From: Anoplopoma fimbria
Lineage: Eukaryota; Chordata; Actinopteri; Perciformes; Anoplopomatidae
DNA length: 64,000 nucleotides
Assembly: GCF_027596085.1 (NCBI RefSeq)
Contig: NC_072456.1
Location: 16,010,744 to 16,074,743 of the forward strand
Direction of reading: 5' to 3'
In this document: positions 13,211 through 25,135 of the stretch, piece after piece
Layout: every line of letters starts with the position of its first letter
How positions within the stretch are numbered: the first letter of the stretch is position 1
The notes under the pieces: generated by a model
The model's database searches: none
What the model was told of the DNA's origin: nothing
What the model saw: the letters and a program-made list of their open reading frames with translations, nothing else
Program-made: the position numbers and the translations under genes

Positions 13211-13218
13211 GTTTTGTG
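13211..13218. repeat. Left target-site duplication of the MITE
   Basis: GTTTTGTG directly before the element's TAGGG terminus. The identical octamer follows the right terminus at 13486-13493. The match is exact although the element's own ends have diverged. Confidence 0.85.
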
Positions 13219-13485
13219 TAGGGCTGGCCTCGCTTCCTCAATTAGTTGACTAATCGGTCGTCTTGGTCTTTATCAACAAAGAGGTCTTAAGTCGAATCAT
13301 TTTTGTTTTGCTTTTTTTCGTGCTGAATGTTTTATTTCCAACTTATGATCACATCTCTAAAAAACACAAGATATGAAGTGATTATTTTGTGTTTTACAGA
13401 TTTGTCGTTTAAATCAACTAATCAATTAGTCAACAAAATATGAGTCTTAGTCAACTAAGAATTTCTTTGGTTGAGAGCAGCCAAA
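13219..13485. mobile_element. hAT-like MITE, 267 bp, with perfect 8-bp target duplication
   Basis: The element begins TAGGGCTG (13219-13226) and ends CAGCCAAA (13478-13485), imperfect terminal inverted repeats matching at 6 of 8 positions. Inner arms also mirror each other: TTAGTTGACTAA at about 13242-13253 on the left and TTAGTCAACTAAGAA near the right end. It is flanked on both sides by the same eight bases, GTTTTGTG (13211-13218 and 13486-13493). Eight-base duplications are typical of hAT transposons, and the termini match a non-autonomous family I recall from fish genomes. It has no coding capacity, so it would have been mobilised by another element's transposase. Confidence 0.85.
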
Positions 13486-13493
13486 GTTTTGTG
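13486..13493. repeat. Right target-site duplication of the MITE
   Basis: An exact copy of the octamer at 13211-13218. It marks the right boundary of the insertion. Confidence 0.85.
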
Positions 13494-13900
13494 TCCATCA
13501 CTCTCAAAATGTAGACAAAAGACATTTCCTGAGCCTTAAATGTTTACTTTCAACACAGAAAACACATCAGGGTCTTTTTTTAAAGGTCAGAATTCAGTGG
13601 GAAGACTAATAAAAAAAAGATGGACAGAGCATTGTTGTCTCCTATAATAGACTTGTGAAAATACCATCAGCATTTCAATCTAGGTGCACAACCCTGTCGC
13701 CAGAATAAATGTTGGTATTGCAAACCACGGAATACGTTGAATGTTGACATTTCTGAACCAGAAACATTTTATAGAAACCTTTCATATCAGCCTTTTATCA
13801 CATTTGCAGAAATGCACAATGACTGTGAAAGTTTTAGGTAACAAAACTGCTTGGTTAAGGATAGAAAAATGATAATGGTTCTTGTTAAAATGAATAACAT

Positions 13901-13991
13901 AACAACGTAACATGACAATGTAACATAACAACGTAACATAACAATGTAACATAACAACGAAACATAACAATGTAACTTAACAACCAAACCT
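13901..13991. repeat. 13-bp minisatellite with 26-bp higher-order alternation
   Basis: Seven tandem 13-bp units of the form AACAACGTAACAT. Units 1, 3, 5 and 7 carry AACAAC and units 2, 4 and 6 carry ACAAT, so the array alternates as a 26-bp dimer. The last unit is degenerate, and partial copies continue to about 14015. On the minus strand the array gives a spurious peptide repeat (MLRCYVT/LLCYIV-like) in two overlapping frames, which should not be called a gene. Confidence 0.93.
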
Positions 13992-14015
13992 TACAAGCTT
14001 AACAATGGAACATTA

Positions 14016-15249
14016 AAAGCGTAAAATCAACGGTTTTTTTTAAAGAACACGAACTGTGGTCTCTTGGCAAAAAGTCATTTGTTTGTTTGAACCATCCACT
14101 ACCCTTTCCACATGCCTTTAGTGGACTTTCTTGATTGTTATACTTGTTATTATATCATTAAATGTTCATAGCACATAACTTTAAATAGTGGTTACTAGAT
14201 ATACTCCGTTACTTGCTCTGCGTGGTGCTCACTGGTTTGCAGAAATGTACCATTGCCAACATTTTCCCTTAGCAAGTGGGCTGAGGTGCAGGGAGGGCGC
14301 TCCTTGGAAACCCAATTGACAATAAATGGCTAGACTAGAGTTTCCTCAGGTCCGAAAGGTAGACAAAGCAGACGTATTGAGCAGATGCTGGTGTTAACAT
14401 ACAGAAAGTATGTGTGTGCATGGGAAATGATGCTGAGGAGCATGCGGTCCCTGTAAAAAGAAAATACAAAAATGTTTTTACAGCCTATAGCAGATGCTAA
14501 ATATGCTGTTGAATTTTGTCTGTCATACATATGTAGAAGCAAAAACAAACAACATCACTGTTTTGTTTTCTGTGGTATCAAACAAAATATGTTAATGCTG
14601 TTATTCTTTGAGCATCTAGAGTCTGTTTACCAAGAACAAATTTCTGATTAGTCTAACATCTGGTCTTTACAGTTTCATTTCAGCAAGGCTTTGTCAAATA
14701 TTGAAAAGCCCACAGTGAATATGTTCAAAAAACATTATAATTCTAAATGCCAACAGTGATGCTCAAAAAAATAAATCATTCTAACCATACCTCTTCTGTA
14801 TCATAGTGTAGACATATCATGGGTGGTTTGCATGGTTACCTATGTGACTCATGTTGCCTCATTATTTACCTGTATCTCTTCCTCTGAAGTGTAATTAAGA
14901 TTAACTAAGATTTATTATTTCTTTTTGTTTATTTAAGCGCACTTTAAGTATTTATAATGTTAGAAAAATGAAAAAGTTGTGTTTAACAAACACTTGTATT
15001 TGTGAATCAAACATTGCTTGAAAATACTGGAAATAGGCAAGTATATTGAAATCATACTTTTTATCTGTTAAATAAAAGCGGTCATGGGTAATAAAGTAAT
15101 GACTTTAGCAATGACGGAGCATTTTATTGGACCATATTATGAACAGCTAAACTAAAACTGTGCTTTTGACACCGATACTGTGATAAAGGTGGAAATATAT
15201 AATTAGAATTTTTTTAACCCACATGCTTTTGAAAAATAATACTTTCAGT

Positions 15250-15254
<5 letters not shown>
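14016..15254. other. Gene-free unique sequence
   Basis: Plain AT-rich DNA. No open frame over 75 codons, no repeat family I recognise and no structured motif that stands out. It leads into the AT microsatellite. Confidence 0.65.

Positions 15255-15255
<1 letters not shown>

Positions 15256-15297
<42 letters not shown>
15256..15297. repeat. (AT)n microsatellite
   Basis: About 21 AT dinucleotides without interruption, set in AT-rich flanks. As a self-complementary run it can form a cruciform. Confidence 0.97.
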
Positions 15298-15302
<5 letters not shown>

Positions 15303-15769
15303 ATATTATTTTACAATATTAATTTAAGATGCAATAATATCTCTCATGTCATGTTTCCCTTCAACGGACTCACAATTCTTTTCCTTAGAGGTTTAATAAA
15401 GTAGTTCTTTGGCCAAAAAGGTAAGCCTATCCTCTTACTTGTCAAATGAAAACCAGACAATATAAATTTGAATGTGAAAATCTGTAAATCCCTTTGGATT
15501 GGGCAAATTTTGAGGCCTTGTGCCTCTGGTCTGCAGGGCAGGGTCAATTCTCCCAGCCGGAGAAAGCTTTTCCTGGGCACTAATGTTAGTGCCCTCTCAT
15601 TCCCTGATTTGGCCCCACTGGATCTATTCCCACAGTGAATTATGAAGCCAGCTCTTGTTGAAATGAATAAGCAGGGTCCTCCGGTTTTCCTCTAAAAAAG
15701 CCTAAACTACCTCAAACACTAAAGTTCAAAGACTTGAACTATGATCATTTGGCAACAAGCGCATTCATA
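15298..15769. other. Gene-free unique sequence
   Basis: A 78-codon minus-strand frame at 15344-15580 has no recognisable family. Nothing else is visible. Confidence 0.6.
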
Positions 15770-16330
15770 AACTAAGGGTGTGTACAGAGGTAATCACAGA
15801 AATAGAATAGGAGTGGAATGGACATTCCCATTTAAATCAATGGTAAGAGCGGTGGCCATATTTATGTGCACTGTTATTGTTGTGGCAGGCTAACTTCCGT
15901 GAAAACTAAACTGAGTCATGGCAAGCCGTGGACTCACTGAGATGGGTTTTTTTCAGTAACGAAGCAAAGTAGATTAGTAATGTTACGGAGCATAGAGAGC
16001 CAGAGAAAATTAATAATATTTAACAACTTAATGCTTCATCCACATACTCTTGTCACAGCATAGGAAAGCACGCTGTTATCGGCAGATGAGTGACACATTT
16101 TAACTAGGGGACAACTGGCTACTTAGCTAGCTTGCTGATTCAACCATGCTTTAATGCTACACCGGTTACAGAAATGAGACGAACATCGAGCCGCTCACAA
16201 CAGTCCATCTGCTCTCTTCCCGGCGAGCTGTGAACACACTTTATGGCCCCACTGACTTGTGTTGTCACCATAACAACAAAAAACTGTTCAATGTCTATTG
16301 TACTACTATTACAATGGGGACATATTGTAA
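15770..16330. repeat. Suspected dispersed-repeat relic
   Basis: The phrase around 15815-15860, with a CATTTAAATCAATGG core followed by GCGGTGGCCAT, and the AACTTCCGTGAAAAC phrase near 15891 resemble pieces of interspersed repeats I recall from fish sequences. I cannot name the family or find its ends. The call is recollection, not a demonstrated match. Confidence 0.25.
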
Positions 16331-17517
16331 AATCTAGAGTAGACTATTTACTCCTTGTTGCATCTGTAGTCTCCTAATTCGATTGACATTTGTTTTTCTG
16401 CTGTATACACAATTTGTTTATCAGTTTTCACATTGGAAACACAGCTAATAAAGACACTGTGCTATTGCTAACTAAAGTCTTGTAACACAAATGCCCAATA
16501 CTTTCAAGTTTCAGCACTGACCCATGCATGTTTTTCTCTGGAAAGAAAAACATAGTTTCACCATTCAAATCAGCAATTTTCTAGATGTGATGACTCTGGC
16601 CACTCAAGACAGGGCCAACTATCGCACAGATCTCCTGCATCCCATAATGCCTTGCTTCAAACAGAGAATCCCAATTGGTGGGTTGATTAAAATGACTTTC
16701 ATTGCGACCCACATAAGCAACCCTTATGTTTAAAGCATTTCTGCCTCTCCCTCCTTTCTTGTCTGATGTGGCCAATGAATTACCTGTCAGCAACTGCTCC
16801 TGTTTAGGTTGCTCTGAAAAGGAAGCTAGTTATTGGCTTGACATTTGTATGTACGTTTCTCTGGGGTCAAAGGTCAGGGTCAGCACCTCTTAGTGCATTT
16901 TTGTTTAACCACCTTAGTAACATAAATGCATGGGATGGAGGAAAGCTGATAGGGGCATTTGACATTGCAGAGTAACGAATAAAAGTCTGAATGTGACCTC
17001 TGGACATGGGGTCATAAACACTTTATGCTTTCTGTGCATGAAAGAGAGAGCTGGGGAAAGGATTGGTGGTAATTGTGAAGCATATGCCTTCCACAAGAAA
17101 GATTTTTTGTACTCTTGGGATTAAGCTCGGTCAAGGCCACCTCAAGTCTGACTTAAGTCATTGTGATGAAATGTGTGCTTCTTGAGTGCTTGACTGCCAA
17201 GCTTTGATGAGTTTCCCATTTGTAGCCTTTAACAACATACAATCTTAACATACTCTGTCTGACCCAGTGCAACGCTTAGACTTGAAGTACAGTATTATTT
17301 TTTCACTAAGAGTCCTTGCTCATAGTATCTTACAAGTGAAAAGGTAAATATTTGTTGAAGTGGATGAATTTGCTGTAAAACACAGAGCCTGGATTTTCCA
17401 GAAAAAGCAAAGTTGAGAAATGAGTATAACCCATACATAATGAGAATGTGCATTACTCATGCATACAGGCATGTAACCTTGTACTTTAAGCACTGTCCAT
17501 GTATAACTGTATAACTA

Positions 17518-17541
17518 TGAGCTTAGATAAGGCTAAGCTCA
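17518..17541. repeat. Perfect 9-bp inverted repeat
   Basis: TGAGCTTAG, a six-base loop ATAAGG, then the exact reverse complement. It is short enough to arise by chance in a window of this size. Confidence 0.9.
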
Positions 17542-18760
17542 ACACTGGAAAAGCAAGATAAGAGCAGCTGTAGTCACACAGCTAAAATAAAATAGGGTTT
17601 TGAAGTCAAAAAGTACAGCAGTAACTAGCCAGAACGCAACAAAAAGGAAACTGAAGTCATTCATAAATCAAAAATATGCCCATAGAGCACATTAGTCTCA
17701 GTATCACCTCTAAGTATGTGTGAAGATACTTTTTTCATCTCTCTTGATTTCCTTACTAAGTGACCCAGAAAGAAAAGACAATTAGGCTGCTGTAAAGGCA
17801 CACCAATGACCAGAAGATATCTCCATGTCAGAATCGTTCAGTAATTTACGAAAATCCCCAAAATGAATCCAATGAGGAAAAAGGGGGGGAAACAAATCAA
17901 GTGGTTTATAATGAAAGTGTATCACACATCTCCAAATAGGAACAAAGTATCAAATAAATTTGCTTTTCCATCCAAATTGCTAACCTTAACCTCAAAAGAA
18001 AGTCTGCAACCACTTTCTAAAATAAAAGACCCACATAACCAAAAGTAATTTAAGTGAAATTTCACTAAATTAATTCGTTTTTAGCTTCAAAGCAAAGTAA
18101 GTCACGGATATGTTCTCCCTAAAACACACAGACAATGGATGTTGAATATACCTGTTTTGATAAAAGCATTGTACTTGATTATTACAATTAAGATTACTAA
18201 GAATTAAAGTCAGTCAAGTCTAACTGTTTTTATAACAAGAAGATAAATGTTTTTCCCTTGAGAAAGTTTTTTTATTAATTACTTTATGTTGGATGAATAA
18301 AGTTAAGTCTACTCTGATTCAATTTGATGCCAATAAAAACTTTATAGAGGAAGATAATTCATCGTGTCTAAATCTCTTAGCTGTGTAATTCAGAAGTAAA
18401 AATGGTCTGCTTACTATGCAGGCCCATATTTTAGAATATTCCGAAATGGTACATCTACTTATTACAGTATCAACAGTGACATCTGATACATGAGGAATAT
18501 GTCAGGTTTAGCCCGCTCATATTTTTTTTCAGTTAACGTTGACTGTTGTCTGTTCATGAATCATTTCTAAACATTTTAGTGGGTGCCACAGAGGCCCCCA
18601 TAGTAGCAGGTGCTGCTGGGTAATAACCAAGCTGACTTCCTGGGCAGACATGGAGCTGGAGGACAGTATGAGCTCTCTTTATGTTCCTACAATCATATGA
18701 TCAAAGCAGACGTTGTAACTGCCAGATGACAGATATAGGTGTTAGTTAACCGAGGTGCCA

Positions 18761-18803
18761 GTGTGTTTGTGTGTGTCTGTGTGTATACGAGTTGTGTGTT
18801 TGT
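18761..18803 (+). repeat. Imperfect (GT)n tract
   Basis: A GT repeat broken by TT, CT and a TATACGA segment. Decayed microsatellite. Confidence 0.85.
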
Positions 18804-19027
18804 AATATGAAACATTGCAGAAGCCGAGCCTTGCCCATGCCCCCTCATTTCCTTAGCTCTTGCACCGCTCTTCTCCTTCTTCCTGTGTCTCTGTTTTGAC
18901 AGTAAGTTTTGCAATTATTCGGGGAGCAGTGTGTTGACTGGGGCTTTGCCTTGAGCGTTGTGCTAGCCAACGGATAACAACTTCAGCACCCAAAGCAAAC
19001 AAAAACTCACCAGAATGCTGGGCAGGA

Positions 19028-19052
19028 GTTTAGTTTAGTTTAGTTTAGTTTA
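19028..19052 (+). repeat. (GTTTA)5 pentanucleotide repeat
   Basis: Five exact GTTTA units in tandem with no interruption. Confidence 0.97.
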
Positions 19053-22000
19053 CCATGTTTTGGGGAGGAGAAGGGATATTTAATATAATCCAATTAATTA
19101 TGCCCAGCGGTTCAGGTTAATTTAATCAGCTAGAACATTTCACATTTGAATTAACATATACTAGCCAGCAAACATTTTCAAACTACATTTAGTTTCAGGT
19201 ATTAGTCACAAGCCACCATAAATTACTGGCTAGCTCAGGAAAGAGATTGTTAACTGGATTGTCACACAGTAAGCACTGATTTTAGGGTCTAGCCAACTTT
19301 TTTTTTTACTTAAGAGATGTTGCAACTCTTAAGAAACACATTCTTAAAATGTCTTCTAATTATTTAAGAGCTATTAATGCCAATATATATTCTGTTGTTC
19401 AATAAAACTATGCTGCTTAAACACAGAGCAGGCAAGGCAACAAGAAACAAAAACTGTTAAAAATACAAAACAAAACAAAAATTAAAGATAAAAAACAAAT
19501 TAAAGTTAGCTTATGTTAAAATCATATCATAGGTATGGTGAGAACTAACCTCTAACTCTGTACCAACTAAAATTTATTTTTCATGATGCACAGAATGGGT
19601 TCTGGGACAATGTCAGAGCCTCAGAGCTTAGAGAGTCCTTATCCTTTACCTGTCCCCCACCCCCCAAAAAACTTGATTGCCCCTATTCCTGTGACTTCAA
19701 TTACTTGCATTGAGAAGGCAACGTGTCAAAGTATTGATTCCAGTGATGTCGCACTCAAAATAATGACATTTGCCTGAAAAGTTATGGCCTTACAGATAAA
19801 TGACTAATAAGGTAGCAGTAATCAAAGGGTGGCAGTGATGAAGTGGATGACATTTGGAACTTGTAACGAGGAAGGCTGCAGGTGGACGTCTACAAGTTCA
19901 TAAGGATCCAAATGAAGGATAGTGCTCACTTTCTGGATCAGCAGCATCATCCATCTCACTTTATTGATTACTTCAGTTACAGCTGGCCTTTTAGCTGGAA
20001 GATGCCACCTGTCATTTCCTGCTACTGGGACAATCAAACCAAGTAATGAGCAAAAAATAAAGACAAAATATAAAAGATGTTTCTGTCCTTCCCAAAAGGA
20101 AAGAACTACTAATAAAAGAGATAATATTTCCTTTTTGATCTCCTCATCAAAGCACTTCAAGCAGCTCTGACCACAGCAAGTTGAACGGAGAATGAAGCAA
20201 AAATAAGAAATACCTCTTGCTACAGTTTGTGTAACCAGCTGTGGATCCTCTTCATCATTATCACTATCTGAGATGGCCTTGGAACAGCTGAATACCCAAG
20301 GTCCAGTGGTCAGAAAGTGGATTAAGTTACCAAGATTAAACTATGCCCTCTCCTGTCCCCAGAATAGTGTGCAATAAATCATTGCATCCAACGTTTTATG
20401 GAGGGTAAAAGTGGACTAGGCCGGAGTAGCGTTTGTCTCTGTGCAACAAAGCTTCATTCTTCCACTAACGACTGGTCTAACCACAACACTGAAACAACGG
20501 TTGCCAGTAAAAGGTGTGCTCTTATCTTGAAGGCATCTGCTGACTAGCCATGTGCGGTGACACGGTCCTTCAAACAAAACTGCAACATATTTAAACATTT
20601 ACTGGCAGTGGAAAGGGGGTCGGGTGGGGGGGGCTGGGTTGGGGTGGAAGCCAAACTCTGCAATAGCTGTTTCATGCCAGAATAGTTTTAGGGCGCCAGC
20701 GGCTGAATTGGTTTGAAAGTTGATGCATTAGAAAAACACTGATGAAAACATAATCAAAAACACAGGGCTAACTCGACATGCCAGTGAGGAGACACATAAA
20801 TCAGAAAAGAGGAGATAAGAGGGAAAGGGAGGCCAGGAGGGCAAGTTGCAGACAAATAATCATCACATTTTTGAGAGGCACTGAATAATTTAAGCCAGTT
20901 GGCTCAATTATATAGCACTTGTCATAAAAGACCCAGGGATTGCAGGTCAAGAATGGTCTATTGTGATTTTCCTGTTGTGGTGTTGGAGGAAGTGAGCCAA
21001 AGACTCGTTTGGCTCTGGACCGTTTCAATCTTAGCCTCCAGGCAAGTGTTTTATAGGTAGTGTGCGTTTTGGTGTGTGGATGTGTGTCCAACAGTGTTGG
21101 GTTTTCTTGCACTCTTCGAGTGAGAAAATAAAAGATAAGTTATTCATTGTCCAGCGCTTAAACATTTCTTATTCACAAATGCACACACACATTATTGCAG
21201 ATTTATTTTAGTAGCAACATGCTGTACAGTTCAAACCAGTGTTGATGCTGGCAGAATAGACATCTCAGACCAAACAGAAGACTTCAAATTGTCAAACAAT
21301 GAGGGAGAGTGTTATTAGCCTTCTGGTATCAAGCAGAAAAGTAGGACATACTGCAATGTCTTTCAAGATGTGACAAGAAAAAGTGGAGCCTCTATTGCCC
21401 AGAATTACAAAACAGACTTCCACTCAAGTAGTCTTTCCATTACTGGAATGTGTATACAGCCTTTTGAGCCCTGCTCAAAATAACCTGCTGTGTCCAAAAT
21501 ATTATTGACTCCTTTTAAATATATCCGGAGACCTCAATTAAGTCTGCTTGCCACCTTTCTGTTGGGGCTAAATGGATTTACTTCTTCCAAACGAATTGCT
21601 TCTCCCGCAGTGCACTGGAGGACAGTCATTGTGAAGAGTTGTAAGCTTACCCCTTTCCTGGTGTTTCTGGGAAACCAAGAAGCAAACCACATACTTCTTT
21701 TGGGGGTTGATAGATTTAAGAGCTTCATCTCAAGCCCAGCTTGGTGTGATAGCCACTTCTTTCAAAAAGGCCCCTGTGAGAAAAAAGCTCAATCAGCCAA
21801 TTCTTTCCTTCATTTTTTAAGACTTTTGTTTGTCTGACTCGTCAATCCTTATTTCAGTCATTACAGGCAAATAATTACTTGCATATCCACACACTAACAA
21901 CATATGCCATTTATGAGGGCATGAATACATATAATTGAGCTCACATTTCAGATTGTTTCCGTGCCAAGCCTGCGAGGCACTGCTACACTGTTGTTTTAGC

Positions 22001-24930
22001 GGCTGTTCCGAGCAAATCCAAGACTGCTGCAAAAGTATTCTTTTCTCCAGTAAAAGTAAACTAATACCTTTGCAGCATGGAGTTAGATGAATAATTTCTG
22101 GCACTTTATAGAGAAAACATGCAACTATTACACAGTTTGTAGCTTATTTCAAAGTCTGCATGTGTCTGAAAATGAAATGGGATAGCTTACAAGCTCAGGG
22201 AATCAGGACCACATATTACACATGCTGTAAAAACTCCAGTCAGTATGGAGAAAGGAGTAACATTCCTATCCTAGTGCTGGAGTGGGGTGATTCAAAATCT
22301 TACTTTTGGAAAAATAACCAATGAATACCAGTTAATTCTGAGCAAAAGCTGGTTAATTATCATGCTTCATTATAGAGATACATATGCATTGCTATCTTGG
22401 CTGAAAGATTTTCAAATTAAGTCCTAATGCGCCAAGTATGCTTTATCCACTTCAAAAGACTCTAGGTTTACAAAAAATGTTGGGGTCATTTTGGGAAGTT
22501 GTCTCACATTGTTTATATTAACCTCTTACATCAAAGCAGCCACAAACTATGAGGCATAGTCATCTTGGCATCAAAATGAGTAATATGGTTTAATCATTAA
22601 AATAGACTAAATAAATGTTTCTCTTAATTGCGCAGTACATCCTTAATTACTTTAAATATAGTCATTTCTGCAGACCAAATTCTTCAGAAAAACCACTGAG
22701 TAGTCAAATGTTGAATAAATGGACTTAGAAATACCCTTGACATGATCCAGGTCATATATAACCAGAGCTCTGCTTTAAATGAATACACAGATCTTCAGGC
22801 AAAGTGGAACTAAATATTCACATTGTAAGGACAAATGGAACTCTAGCTTGGCATTATCTTTAGCCCAAACCAGAGAAATACTGACCATCTCTCTGCAGCT
22901 TTATACTTTTCATATTGATTGGCTTCATTCTCCCTCTCCCTCTCCTTCCACATCTGCAATTCTGATTCCTCCTCTGTGCAGTCAAGTGTGTCTATTCCAA
23001 TACCTGACAGGCCCACTGGACGTGCACAGGTAACCTCTCCGAGCTGCAGAGAGTGACGGATGGCCAACATACCGCACTGGTCGGGCTGCTCATGTTTAAT
23101 TCTGAATGCAACCTTTTTTTTTCAGTCATCCAGCTGCTCAGCTCAGGTCCCAGTCTGCAGCACCCAGGGGAGCTGGAGAGAGCTGTGGTTCGGAGCAGAG
23201 GCCCTCACTGTCCATCACCTTCAACATTTGCCTCAGTGGAACATTCAATTTATTTTATAGCACCACTCCACTTGATAGCACTGACCTCCCAGATCCCTTT
23301 GAGAGTAATGAGATGGTTACGTTGATGTCACTCTCAGTGTTGACTGGAAAGACTAACCACCTAGTGGGGATCTTCAGGAGAGGGGGCTTGTAATAAAAAA
23401 CAGGGAGTGAGGAGGAAAGGGGATTAATTTCACTGGAGTCGTGTTCTGATTACAAAGGCAGCTCTTCTCAACCCTGCTGTGCCCGATTTGAGCACTGTCC
23501 CTTCACTGATGGGCATGTGTGATTGGTTTGTCACGGATGGGATTCATCATGAAATCTAAATACAAGGAAGGGGTTGCAAAGACACGGTGAGGGTTTCAAA
23601 TGATGCTCCAGAATTGACTCAAAATGCCAAGGCAGAGAACAGAACTGTCAGGAAAGAGGTCACATTTCAATTTGAAGAGTGCCATGCTGTGGCCAGAACA
23701 AGGAAATACATCTTGACTTTGAGCTGCCTCTTACAAAGCACCCTTTGTCTGTGGGGGTTTAACAGTGATCAGAATACATTATCATCCGGTGACCCCAACA
23801 GGCTACAGTTCCTGTGCCAAAACTGTTAGATCCACATTAAAACTTCCAAGTCATGCTAGCAGTCACATCTGCAATGAAGTATCATTTCTATCTCCAGTGC
23901 CCATATCATGGTCTTCATTATGACTGTCCATCATGAAACCAATGAGAGATTTGATCAAAGAAACGATTGTCACAATTTGAAAAGGCCCAATATTATCTCT
24001 CAAAGAGTTCAACAGCAAATTCTAGCATCTTTAAAAAAAAATATGTGGTGGTTGGAGACATTGGCGAACAAAATGAACACTTCCTCATCTGCTTTTTTTC
24101 ACAGAAACAGAAGTTCAGGAAATGACATTATTACAAAAGGGTACATAACTAGGTCACTTTAAAGTCTTGGCTTCTCTTTAATCCCACAAGCAAGGCCCTG
24201 ACAACAGATGTAGTACGCTAATTTTAATTTAGTGTCTCCACCCCAGATGTGGCATAAAAGACCCAGTCAGAAACAATAAGTGTTGTTTCAGAACCTTTTC
24301 CACTTTTCAAAATGAGAAGGTTGGAAAATAGTACATTTTTTAAATGTTAGAATTTTTTAACTAGCAGAAGTAGCTTGAATCTCAAATTCCAAATTCATAT
24401 GTTTAAAACCAAAGCTTACATGTATATCTCATGACATGTATCTGATAATATCAGTTACTGTGTAATACAGATAACTGCCCACTATCAGCTTGATAGTCAT
24501 CATCTTGTGTCACTTTATATTTGGCAGAAGGCCTCATGTTACAACTACAATGTTCAGGAAACTTAGGTTAAAAGGAGCTCTAAACTTGAGTGGGTCAGTA
24601 TTAAACTCTATCAACTGACTCCACAGGCATGGTTCAATTACAGGTCTTACATATACATACACTCATATCATTGCATAAAGATATAAACTCAGTCATTTAT
24701 TGTGTTGAGATACATGTAACTGGTCTCTTTCCACTCCTCTTTCACTCGCACACCCACAGCTACATTTCTTCCTGTCCCACTGATTAACTCAAACATTAAT
24801 CAGACCTTCAGGTGATTGCTATAAACAGAAAAGGTAGTGCATGTGGCCATGGTGTCAACGTGTGTCTGCGTGTTTATGTGTAAGGATGCCCATGCATCTA
24901 TCTACACCACCGGCTAATTAGCATCTAACC
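19053..24930. other. Gene-free unique sequence with a G-quadruplex motif
   Basis: The longest open frames (112-115 codons at 19822-20160 minus and 21490-21837 plus) show no family signature. A strong G-run motif lies at 20615-20644. At 23111-23125 a T-rich tract ends in TTCAG and is followed by about 140 bases with open frames in all three phases. No donor of matching quality follows and the peptides are unrecognised, so I do not call an exon. Confidence 0.6.
20615..20644 (+). other. G-quadruplex-forming motif
   Basis: Five G runs of length 5, 3, 8, 3 and 4 separated by loops of only 2, 1, 2 and 2 bases. This meets the canonical four-run, short-loop definition with a spare run. No gene or promoter is visible beside it. 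Confidence 0.85.
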
Positions 24931-25135
24931 AGGAGGACGGCAAGGAGGGAAAGTTTGGAGGCAGAAAGAGAAGAAGTGGTTAGTGTGAGAGAAACTTGGA
25001 GCCGAAAGAGAGGAAGTGAAAACTGGAGAGAGGAAATTAAGGCAGTGACAGAAAGTAGAAGAGTTTTGCAAGAGGAACTGACTGAGAGAGTGGAAGATGG
25101 GGAGGAAGAGAAATTTGGCAGAGCCAGGAGTCCTT
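24931..25135 (+). other. Purine-rich (GA) strand-asymmetric tract
   Basis: About 200 bases dominated by GAGA, GGAGG and GAAAG motifs on the plus strand. Because GA-rich codons give Glu, Arg, Lys and Gly, the frame at 24955-25137 reads as a 60-residue charged peptide that superficially looks like a coiled coil. Composition explains this; there is no splice context or homology I can point to. Confidence 0.75.

Larger units (their letters stand above)
16331..19027. other. Gene-free unique sequence
   Basis: There are stops in all frames and no plausible exon. Contents worth noting are a 9-bp hairpin TGAGCTTAG-ataagg-CTAAGCTCA at 17518-17541 and an imperfect GT tract at 18761-18803. Confidence 0.65.

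Noticed and set aside
13782..13987. Two overlapping minus-strand frames with repeated Cys-Tyr-Val peptides
   Set aside because: They are translations of the 13-bp minisatellite in two phases.
23126..23260. Possible exon after a T-rich TTCAG acceptor look-alike
   Set aside because: Three frames are open at once, which points to low stop density rather than coding. No matching donor, and the peptides are unrecognised.
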